From Phoronis australis (taxonomy: Eukaryota > Phoronida > Phoronidae): a stretch of 64,000 bases of DNA. How positions within the stretch are numbered: position 1 is the first letter of the stretch; every line of letters starts with the position of its first letter. Below are positions 42,001 through 54,000 of the stretch, in pieces. Below the pieces are notes generated by a model, which was given only the letters and a program-made list of their open reading frames with translations, ran no database searches and was not told where the DNA came from. The stretch lies in assembly GCA_002633005.1 (NCBI GenBank), contig NMRA01000026.1, positions 662,734-726,733 of the forward strand. Direction: 5' to 3'. The position numbers and the translations under genes were made by a program.

Positions 42001-45000
42001 AAAACTGCACCCCCTAAAATTGATTATTTGTCTCTGGGTAAGTCAGTATTTGAAAAATATAGAACTGATGACGTCGGCAATTATTTTTGTGTTAAATATC
42101 CAGGCCTGAAAGATTACAATTATACCAAACTCACAACACTTCAGTGATTAGGTCACAGACACTATAGCATTCAGTTTAAGTGCACAGACATTTAATGTCA
42201 AACTCCGGAGACCTGTTGATTTGACGTAGACGGAGACAACTTCACGTTACATTTGTGACCGGACATTTTCCTGCAAAACACTTCACCAAATTTCTTATTG
42301 AACGCGCAATAGATGCAAAAGTTCAGCGAAAATGTCATCATTTCCATACAGTTTGACGCAAGTCGGTATATTTGGTACGCCGGTGACGTCAAGGTGCTGT
42401 CGTTGAATACCACGCGTGCGATGGGCGCAGCGGCGAGCACGACTGGTAGGTTACCGAAGAGGAAGAAGATGACGAGTACAATTAGCATCACCGTGAGGCG
42501 CCTCTGTAGCTTACTTCGGGCATTGTTCTTATTATGCTGGGATAACGTGTTAACCCGTGACGGCGGCTTCCTGACTTCTAAAATGAGTAGGACGCTAAGA
42601 ACTATGAGAAGAATGAGAGACACGTAGGTGACCAAGACAGCCTTCAGCCACGTTTGTGCGATGATCACATGGTATAGCACTGTCCTGGCATCGCTGAAAC
42701 GTTCCAGTTGAAAACAGTCGTTGATCCTAAACATGAAAAAATGGTGATAATTTATCGCCACCCCACACACGGATAGGATAAGTATAACTTTGCGCGCGTT
42801 TTTCACCGTACAGTGTTTCTTGCTGATTACGGGATACTTAATGAACACTAGTCGCTCGGCAGCCAGGGCTACCGTGAGCCACACACTTACTGTTCCACTC
42901 ATGTTGTTGAAAGGCAAATACACGTAGATTTCATACACCCTTCTCCAGTAGTTGGACGGGGTGGGAATGTAGCACCATTCGCAGCGCGACAGTCCAATGA
43001 AAGCCAGAATGACGAGCGTTACCATGTCGCTGATGGTCAACGCCCTCATATATGTGTACGTCGACAGTGAGAACGCCTTGTCTGACAACACGATCAGGTT
43101 AAAAGTATTACACAGCACTCCTATGCCACAAATACATGGATACACGTAACTGTAGACGATGTATTCCTCCTCCAGTAACACTGTGGCATTGCAGCTCTTG
43201 TTCATGGTCATAAGTCTGCACCGTAGGGTTTGCCTGTTGCTCCTGCTACATGAGTTTCATACACGACTTTACCAAGTTCAGTACTCTGATTTTCAAGATG
43301 TTTGTCCCACTTATTTCATTAGAGGCTCTGTCTCCATAAACGGTTCGTTGGATCGGCTCGATTTGCCACTGAATTTCAACTTTGGTTTCAAATGGATTCT
43401 CGGCTTTTCAAGATATTCAGCCTGGCGTCTTATGATTGGATACTTTTTGTCCCCAAACTTTCGGTAGTTTAAGACATAGAATAGCACTCTTGCAATGGTC
43501 TTGAGGCTTTTTGCAGATTCAGATGTACGTATTCTCTAATGAACACAGTTATTCAAAAATCACTTGTCTAGTTGTGGTCACTAGTCAACCTCTGTTACAT
43601 GTAATCTACTCCCGTTAATTTAATACTTCCTCTACGCGTGATGATTCGACGATTCTGTTCACGGTAAATAAACTATATTGCTTTCTAGTGGACCATTAAA
43701 CCCAGCAAGCAAACATAATCATATTTATGGCGTTTACTATTTATCAAAGTAAGCACTATTTTATCATTTGATTACGTTTGTTTGCCTGAATGGATGTTAA
43801 TCGCATTGTGTCTTTAATCTATGTGTTTCCTGCTTTGCTTCATCACGCTTAACAAGCATGCTAAAAGGATTAATTTAGTCTGACCACATCCTTTCCTGGT
43901 CATATTTTAAGTGAAAAACTATGTTTTGATTATTTTACCTTCCAAGTTTGATTAACATTTAATAACAGAGTGTTTATCACGCACCTGTTATCAACTAACG
44001 TGTGCTTGATGTTAGGTATTACAAGTCTGTGGACTTAAGCAAATACTATCTACAAAACTATAAGGTTTAACTCATTGAAGGAGTATATTTCTAAAAATTG
44101 GAAGCCTGTAAAGTTTCGTTTTTGACTTTTTATCAATCTGCCAGTAACTGGGTCACTGCATATCTTAAAATTAATACAGTTTAACAACATTGATGGCAAA
44201 GTTACGATATCAATATCAAAAATAGAATTTTTATGATTTTTCTAAAAAAATGGAAAGTTATGTAAAAAAACTAAGTGTTAATTTCGAAATCTGTAACAGC
44301 ATATTTTAAGATTTCTTCTTAAACATTCATGATCGTTTTTTGTTTGATGGTGAATGTTCAAGAAGAAAAATGCTGTTACTAATTTCTAAATTTACATTTC
44401 ATTTTTCATTGAACTTTTGAGTTTTTTATGAAAGTCATAACAATGTTTGATAGCTACTCATGCAAAAGTGGAAATTTTAAAAAACTAATCCTAACAGTAT
44501 TTTTGAGAACATGCACAAAGCATTGTATACAAAAGTTGCAGTGAATCCTTTTTGCCATTTCTGAGAACTGGTGTTCCAAACTTGGACATTTTTCTAGGGT
44601 TATTAACATAACCTTAAATTCAGAGCATTGTTAGCAATGTATTGGGCAATAATTTTCTAAAATCAGGGTAAAATGTCAATTTTAGGACAATTCACTATGC
44701 TGGAATTTGAAGATAAAAAAATCACCAGCTTTCCAAAAATGCAAAGTTTTGAAGCAAATGTCCCCTGACTCCAGAAAAGTGTCCAAACTTGGCTAACTTC
44801 TAAAAATCGTATCTCAGACATGGCTGATCAGAATTACGTGAATTATTCAGGTATGGGGCTTTATGCAAGGTTCTCAAAAAAGGTATTGGGAGTGGTCTCA
44901 CTTTTGCAGGAGGGGCTAACGGAAAAAATAATGAAGGAAAAAATAAAAAGTTATATTATATGAAAAACTCTAAGAGCGTTTTTGAGATTTCTTCTTAAAC

Positions 45001-48000
45001 AATCCCATTCATCTCAAATGAGATTTGATTATATCATTGATATTGTTGTTTTGTTGTTTGCCATAAGCACCAAGTCACCTTGGCCATTTAATGACGCATA
45101 ATAAGGAGAAAAATCAAATTCTACAGGCTTTCTACTTTCGTAAATGCATTTACCGAGTTAAAAATGTAATTTTGTACATATTTGGCAAATTATACAGAAT
45201 TATGGACAAAGTCTTACGTAACCTCAATGGGAATAATGCATGTCAACCTTGGACTGTCTTCACTTATTGAATGGTTGGTGTATGAGCTGGTCGTCTGCTT
45301 GCTCATTGTGGTGCATCTTGTCCCATGAAATGGGTAATGCTTTTGTTACGACCATAAACAAACCCAAGGACTGATCTGGAGACAACTTAAGAAGGTGATA
45401 TCACTCAAAGTGTTGTCTGAGTCCGTTTTATTAGTCCTCTTGTTGTGTATGTAAATACACCAATGTCGTTTTTATTCCTGTTTGAGTACAGTTATAAAAC
45501 CGTTCTCCTGAAGTGGCTGTGCAATCAGTTTTGCCTATTACATCTTATGAAATAAATCTCTCAAGGAATGTGTGCAGATGGTTGGTGTAGCTTTCACAGT
45601 TGAAAATCGTTTCGTGAATTTTGAAATTGTGTGACAAGTTTTCTATTTTGAATAATTGAGACATGGATAACTTTCCTTGATTATGTTGGACCGTATCACC
45701 AAGTGTGTACATTTAGCCAAATAATTACAAAGCTGTGGAATTTAACTCGGCTAAGGTTTATGTTTTCTGAAAGAAATTTCCGTAGAATTTAATTTTTGAC
45801 TTCATACCAGTCTGCCACTAATTAGGTCACATGATCTTGCTTTTTTAGGAAAATGTAGCAAAAAATAAAGTACTTACATAAATAGGTACATTCATTTCAA
45901 AATAGCAGAATCAATTAATAAGCAAATTTCGTACGATATAAATGTTCAAAATAAAATACCAGAAATAGCCTTTCATTTTCATTTTAGGCAACTTTAAATT
46001 TTCTTCATAAAAATCATGCAAGTCCTATTTTTTGATAGTCCCTCGTGCAAAATTGAAACATTGAAACATTTTAAAAATAATCTTTACTGTGCTTTAGATA
46101 ATGGTGTGTAAAGCAGAGTATCTGAAAATTTCACGTGACTCCGATCAGCCATTTCTGAGATGCGTTGTTCTGAAGTTGGCCAAACACAAAATGTTACGTA
46201 ATGACTGTCCCAAACTGGAGAATTTTTCCCTATTTCAGTCTAAGAGAATTTCTTAGTATTTACCATTCTCTAGCTAATTTTTTCCGATTGTAATATTAAA
46301 TTTCAACACATTATTTTCATGCTTATGTCGTTAAAGTTCATTATACATTACTTGTGTCACTTATCAAAATCGGACTCGAAAATTGCATGGCACATTTCAA
46401 GAAAACTTACAGATTCGTATTCTAATCATGGGGCTTCATTGATTAAGTTCTGGGTTGGAGTTGAGGTCTGAGTTTGGACCTAAGACCCTGAGCGCTGGTC
46501 TTGTGTTTTCAACATCAGATATTTCTGAGAATGGGGACACTGAGTGTTGTGATATTTTGAGCCTCATGCCTTTTACTGTTATGTTGTCTTACAGAGGTAT
46601 GGTCTAACAAGAGCCAGTAGATTGGCCGAATCAGTGGCACCCTTGGCTCTGTCCTTGATTCCCAGCGTACTGGTAACGGGTCCATACGACGTGCAGACGA
46701 TTGTTTCTCTGCTACGTAGCCAACTAGAGGGCACCAGCTGCAGTACTGAGTACCCATGGATGTCACCCTTAGGTCTGGCCTCTCTCGTGTCAAGTCTCTT
46801 ACTAACAGATGCCGATACATCAAACCAGCAGGTGAGTTGTCTTACATAGACATAATCTCAAGGTCATGGCCTTATTGACAATTTAGTCAAATATCTACCA
46901 AACTATAGATTTTAACTTGGTGAAGGTATAAAATTTTCTGAAAGTTGAAAGTTGTAGAATTTGATTTAAGATTTTTTACAATCATCTGCCATTAATTGAG
47001 TATATTGATAACAAAACAATGGTATGAACATCCATTACTTGAGTATATTGATAACAAAACAATGGTATGAACATCCATTACTTGAGTATATTGATAACAA
47101 AACAATGGTATGAACATCCATTACTTGAGTATATTGATAACAAAACAATGGTATGAACATCCATTACTTGAGTATATTGATAACAAAACAATGGTATGAA
47201 CATCCATTACTTGAGTATATTGATAACAAAACAATGGTATGAACATCCATTACTTGAGTATATTGATAACAAAACAATGGTATGANCAGGGCGTTAACCC
47301 GAACGATTACGGTAGGTCACATGATCTTGCTTTTTTAGGTTTTTTAGGAAAATGTAGCAAAAAATAAATGTAGGTACATTCATTTCAAAATAGCAGAATC
47401 AATTAATGAGCAAATTTCGTACAATATAAATGTTCAAAATCAAATCCCAGAAATAGCATTTCATTTTCATGTTAGGCGACTTTAAATTTTCTTCATAAAA
47501 ATCATGCAAGTCCTATTTTTGATAGTCCCTCGTGCAAAATTGAAACATTGGAACATTTTTAAAATAATCTTTATAGTGCTTTAGATAATGGTGTAAAGCA
47601 TAGTATCTGAAAATTTCACTCCAATCAGCCATTTCTGAGATGCGATGTTCTGAAGTTGGCCAAACACAAAATGTTATTAGTGACTGTCCCAAACTGGAGA
47701 ATTTTTCCTTATTTCAGTCTAATAGAATTTCTTAGTATTTACCATTCTCTAGCTAATTTTTTCCGATTGTAACATTAAATTTCAACACATTATTTTATGC
47801 TTATGTCTTAAGTTCATGCTGGCATTATACATTACTTGTGTCACTTATCAAAATCGGACTCGAAAATTGCATGGCACATTTCAAGAAAACTTACAGATTT
47901 GTTCTCGAATCATGGGGCTTCGTTGGTTAAGTTCTGGGTTGGAGTCGAGGTCTGAGTTGGGAACTAAGACCCTGAGCGCTGGTCTTGTGTTTTCAACATC

Positions 48001-51000
48001 AGATATTTCTGAGAATGGGGACACTGAGTGTTGTGATATTTTGAGCCTCATGCCTTTTACTGTTATGTTGTCTTACAGAGGTATGGTCTAACAAGAGCCA
48101 GTAGATTGGCCGAATCAGTGGCACCCTTGGCTCTGTCTTTGATTCCCAGCGTACTGGTAACGGGTCCATACGACGTGCAGACGATTGTTTCTCTGCTACG
48201 TAGCCAACTAGAGGGCACCGGCTGCAGTACTGAGTACCCATGGATGTCACCCTTAGGTCTGGCCTCTCTCGTGTCAAGTCTCTTACTAACAGAGGCTGAT
48301 ACATCAAACCAACAGGTGAGTTGTCTTACATAGACATAATCTCAAGGTCATGGCCTTATTGACAAATCAGTGTATTTAGTCAAATATTTATAGATTTTAA
48401 CTTGGTGAAGGTATAAATTTTCTGAAAGTAGAAAGTATGTAGAATTTGATTTTAAGATTTTTTACAACCATCTGCCATTAATTGAGTATATTGATAACAA
48501 ACAATGGTATGAACATCCATTAATTGAGTATATTGATAACAAAACAATGGTATGAACATCCATTAATTGAGTATATTGATAACAAAACAATGGTATGAAC
48601 ATCCATTAATTGAGTATATTGATAACAAACAATGGTATGAACATCCATTAATTGAGTATATTGATAACAAAACAATGGTATGAACATCCATTAATTGAGT
48701 ATATTGATAACAAAACAATGGTATGAACATCCATTAATTGAGTATATTGATAACAAAACAGTGGTATGAACATCCATTAATTGAGTATATTGATAACAAA
48801 ACAGTGGTATGAACATCCATTAATTGAGTATATTGATAACAAAACAATGGTATGAACATCGTGATCAAATTTTATTTGAAATATGATGAGACCACAAAAG
48901 TTTTAGTTTTCCAAAATATTTCGCTTTCATACTATGCAATTTAAAGACTGTTCTTCATAAAACTGGTGTATTTTGGTAGCCCCTTTTACAAAAGTGGAAA
49001 GTCCATAAGGAGTAGTATTTCATAGGACTCTGAATTGTTTTTAAAATGTTTTTTTTTGCATCAGGGGCTATCAAAAATAGGACTTTCATTCATATTTATG
49101 AAAAATTGCATAAATGAAAACGAAATGATTGTTTCGAAAACTGTAGTGGCCTGTTTGAGATTTCATCTTAAACGTTTATATCAAATATGAAAGTCAACTT
49201 GTTGATGCCGTTTTTTGTAGTCTCTGGCAATGTAGCTTTCTTTTTTTACTAATTTTTACTAAAACGGTATGGCCGCATGTCCCAATTAATGACTGGTTGT
49301 AAAAAAACAAATTCTTGTGGCAGGCTTTTCGCTTTCAGAAAGCAAAAACTTTTACTGGCAGTTAAAATCTTTAGTTTTGTAGATTTTTGGCTAAATTACA
49401 CACTCGAGTCAATAACATCTTACGTAACCGCAATGAAGTCAACTGGTACTTAGTGGCCTGTCCCTACTCTACTGTATGAGTTGATCTGATCACTGCAGTT
49501 GGGTTCTGGGCAAGTGTGGTAACTGATCTCTAGTCAAATCTTGGTTATGCTACGGGCCAGTGTCAGTTTCTGTGTTGCTAGTTTCAAATGAGTGACGAAA
49601 GTGCTATCAGTATTGCGTTACTGTGGCGACGTGTTTGCCACCATAGGATCATTTTCACCAGCATTTAGTTTTGTCTGGTTACCGCCTGCAGGTGTCATTT
49701 TTAAGGCAGGAATTGATGGCGAGGCAATCCTTTCTCTGCAATAGATTGATTAACAATACCGTTACTCTCTCGCACAGTGGATGTCCTGAGTATCCTGATT
49801 GATTGGTCAGCAGTCTGTGGATACAGCCACCTCGTTATCAGTTTGACGATGGCAAATCAATGTTTACCTTGTCCAGCTTCCTGCTTTCTTCAGATAAGCT
49901 CATGTAATCCAGCAATTATGTTGTAAACAGCGCGCATGACGCTAACCGCATTTAAAAATACTATTTGCAAACCACTTTCAACAAATGTCGTGAAGCAGAT
50001 TGTGTTTTGTTTGAAATATTTTCACCATAAAACTTCAAATGGAGAAAAAAAGGTTGACTTTCAGAGAAATTGGACTTAATTTTCACCTGTTGATTCCTTT
50101 GTGTGACTGTAAGCTCTGACCAGCTTAACCACAGTATTGTATACCAACACAAAAGGCTTGCTTGACAAGTTTAATCAAGCGGGATTCTAGATTAGATCCG
50201 GATAGTGGAAATTTCTTGATTTTTACACTCCAGGAGAATGGTGCATAAAATAGGAGTCCTTCTTCAGCTCATGTGAGTGCTTTGAAGGAAACAGTCCGGC
50301 TATTAAAGTGATAGTGAAGCACCAGCTGTATTTTGGAGCAACTCAAACTGCCAGCAAAATGCCAGCAAGACCGACCGTTGAACTGGCGTTCTCATTACTA
50401 ACAAAAATGTTTGTGAAACTGCTGATATTGTCAAGTATGACCCAGTTGTACTAACTGTTATCTAATATTTGTCATGTAACAAATCAGTTAGTAGGTACAG
50501 TAGTCATGGTTACTGTGCCATGTTTTTTAATGTTCAAACATTATGTGTTGTCAATATCATTTTCATTTTGATCTCAGTGTATTCTTAATGTGTTACAATT
50601 TTCAGATGACTTCCTGTATACAGGCATGTGTTCACCTCTACAAAGATTCATGTTTCAGCAGTGACTTAAGCAGAGTGTATGTATGTTAATTTTCGGTTAA
50701 AAATTTTGCAGTGTACATAATTATTCGCTATACATTTCTGTATAGTAACCACGCATAACTGCGCAGTTGGCACATAACTTTTGAGTTGTTGAAATTTTGT
50801 GTCAAAATTATGTGCGTTTAATATGATCAGAGTCTTTTATTCCAACTTGTTTTCCGTGAAGTAATACGAGAAGAATGGCGATCACCAAACTTTACTCAAG
50901 TCCCTTCAAGACGCATTCAGAAACGAAAACTAAATTCTAGTTGCTATGGAGGTTAATTAAATGTCAGCACATTTTGAAACTTAGTGAAGTTTTCCTGTAA

Positions 51001-54000
51001 AGGAGGTTTGAAAAATGTTATTTTTGTAGGCGGATTTTTCAAATGAAAAAGTGCAGGGTATGTACTTTGTAACTTGAAATTTATCTATTCATGGTGGTTG
51101 TAATTTTAGTGAGGAGGCAGTGTGGTGTAGTGTGATGGTCTCCGCATTCTTTACTCGGTCGTGGGTTTGAGTCCCACTGGGCCACACTGCTAGACCCTTG
51201 AGTCAGGTTTCTAGCTCCTCAGCTCCGTTTTAAATATATATTAATAAAGCACAAAAATATTTCCAGGTGATCAGTGCAATGGGCCCACATGCACGGCCTG
51301 CGCACGTCTGGTACAACGTGTTATTATTATTTTTTAATTGTAATTTTAGTATCTGCCCCAGTGTATAACAAGGTATCAACTTGTGAAGAAAGTGAGGCTT
51401 ATAATAAATTGTACTTTTTATTGAGTACTTTTTCGAGAAAGCCAAGGTAGCAGTCTTAGAGTTTTCAAGTAATTTTGAATTCCCAAATTTGCTTAAGATT
51501 TTACTCATGAATTTTTGGTGGTCACACTTTACCGAGTTCTTTCCAAGATTTTGAGCACTTTGGTTTCATGCGTTTTGGTGGTCTCCAAAACATGTGAGGA
51601 ATTGCTCAGTCGTAATAAATTAATGAAAGGGACTGGGTAAAGTTTAGCCCTGATGCGTGTTTCACGAATGCATTTGTCCTATGGTCTCTGAGCAGACATG
51701 TTCATTAGGCTTGAACTAGCACAATAGGTGGCATTGCTGCATGGTCCTGGACACTTTTATATAGCTTCCGCGACCTTACTGTTATGTTTCAGACCACCTG
51801 GCATGTATACGGGCATGGTTGTGATACTGAGAGCAATGTACCAAGCATCCAGTGGCCCGTATTGTGATACTGTGAAGGATATGAGTCATCAGATGACAGC
51901 TGCTTTACTGCGTGCCAACATCAAGGATGCTTCTGAGGTATTCCTCTGTGTTCTCATACTAAGGGTGCACAATTGACACATCCCGTTTTCAGCTATCCTC
52001 TTTTGCTGAATTTGAAAAACTGACTATATGACTGACCTAGTTTTCCAAAAGTAGGGCCGCTAACACACCTGTGTTAATCCTAGGAACCAGTTAAAGATAC
52101 TGGTTCCTAGGTTAAGCCGAACAAGTGAAGATCGATTTGTCATGCCTCATTTAGCTTTTTGAAAATTTTCCTCACTGCAACTCACCATTAAAGGGTAAAA
52201 CTTTATTGTTGCCAGAATGACAAATGAACTAATTTTGTTATAAAATTGTGATTATCACGACAGCAATGTACATCTGTGGCAGGGGCCTAGAACCCTACAG
52301 CGCACAGCATTGTGGGTAAATACTACAGAATCAGAGAGGTCATTTTGGGACGTAGCTATTATTTAGTTAAATACATAGTTACCAAAAGAAAAATTACCAG
52401 TCCATGGACGAATGATGATGTCTGCGTGTGGTGTGAGTTATTACACTGGTGCTCTCTGTGTGTTTGGTGACAAGTCTGTTTCTTCCAGGGCTTGGAATTT
52501 TCCTATTTTAGAAGATTTCCTCTTTTTTGGTTTTGATATCTTCTTATTTGATTTCCAGTTTCCTCTTAGAATGATATGTCACCTGGAAAATGTTCCTGTT
52601 TTTGTCATTGGACAATACAGGCAGTGTTCTTCTTACAGGAACTCTACGAGTGTACAGCCGCAGTAGTGTCTTTAGCCCTCATCAGTAACATACTTGATGT
52701 GACCAAAGTGAAGGACATTCTCTCACGGCTTGAAAAAGATTACAGTGCAAATCCAAAAGTTGGTACCAGTACGATGTTTCTCAGTCACTAACGAAACATA
52801 CATGCCAGATTTTCCATTAAACTAAATAAACTGCAGCTTAGGGCTTTGTACAAAATAGAGACCCCCTCATCGTCTCCATAGGGGCTTAATCAACGGGTTT
52901 GTTAGGGGGAGATGGAGAGCTAGAAAATTGTAGCGGCTGGGGGTAAACATTTTGGTGACCAGTAATCGGTAGCTCAAAAACGCAGAGGGATTTTAATAGT
53001 CAGGGCCTCCAGACTTTTCATAGCTCAGAGAGCCCGAGAAAACTTTGCACACTATTATGCTCTAGTCAATGCTGATATACACTCCCAAGTAAAACTTAAG
53101 TCGCAACAAACGCCATGTGACTCTAAGGTAACTTGTAAGTTTTTCCGTATGTATGATTCTCTCATTTCTAGTGATGTCCGTTGACACTAGACTTTCTCCC
53201 AACTGTTATGGCTTTAAACAGTTAGTAACTGCAATGTTGATTTAAACGAAGCTGCAAAAATGATTATTTTTCATGGAAATAGTTTCCTGCTGCTGTCCCA
53301 TTGCATCATATTGTATTGTACAGTCTGCAGAATTGTATTGCATTGTATTGTGCAGAATAGTGTAGTGCAGAATTGTATTGTATTGTATTGTATTGTGCAG
53401 GATTGTGTAGTGAAAAATTGTATTGTGTTGTATTGTATTGTGCAAAATTCTATTGCATTGTATTGTGTTTCATAGAATCGAATTTTATTGTATTGCGCAG
53501 CATTCTATTGTATTGTACTGTAAAATTGATATATACACTCGGGTCCTGTTGGAAAGTGGTATTTTCAATCAAGAAGTAACCCACGTTTTGTTTTGTTTAT
53601 TCAGAATACTGGCTTGTGTCTTGCCATCGGACATATCTCGTTGGCATGTGGTAGCCTTAGTTTGCCTGACTTTAACTTGACCAGTGAGAAGTATGAAACA
53701 GAATGGCAGGCTCACATACTAAAGGTACTGTTATGTCTTGAACGCTGCACTGTCTTCTGTGACTATAGAAAGTGATGTTAGATAATTCTCTTTTCTCTAA
53801 AATTTGGTCAATTTTTTCCATAATAATGACTGATTTGGCAAAACATTTACTCATTGGGTGTGAATCTTGATTTAGGAGAAGGCCTTAAAAAGGTCAGTCA
53901 TGTATGAAAACTGGCCATCAACTGTTTGCATGTGAATCCGTGTGACGGCCTGATTTCATGATCACTTGCGTTTTCTCCATTTTGCATATGAATCATGAAA

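Larger units (their letters stand above)
37846..46594. other. 8.7-kb FOCAD intron hosting the GPCR pair
   Basis: Largest intron. Unassigned sequence at 37846-39252, the GPCR genes at 39253-40335 and 42198-43211 on the opposite strand, about 1.9 kb between them, then unassigned sequence to about 44035 and dispersed repeats up to the exon at 46595. Confidence 0.75.
45823..48861 (+). repeat. tandem segmental duplication of about 1.5 kb carrying FOCAD exon 19
   Basis: Copy 1 (45823-47286) and copy 2 (47313-48861) align from TAGGTCACATGATCTTGC through the exon into the minisatellite, with an offset of 1,484-1,490 bp. Introns show scattered substitutions and small indels; the exon differs at five positions. 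The copies are separated by one N and a transposon end. Confidence 0.93.

Noticed and set aside
46989-48861. Regular 43-bp repeats that might suggest a CRISPR array
   Set aside because: No spacers; units are directly head-to-tail, and the setting is an animal intron.
51117-51190. Functional tRNA gene
   Set aside because: Extra bases before the 3' stem and a mismatched anticodon stem; better read as a SINE head.
53242-53579. Several overlapping frames on both strands
   Set aside because: All come from the TATTG satellite; low-complexity translations such as YCIVLYCIV.
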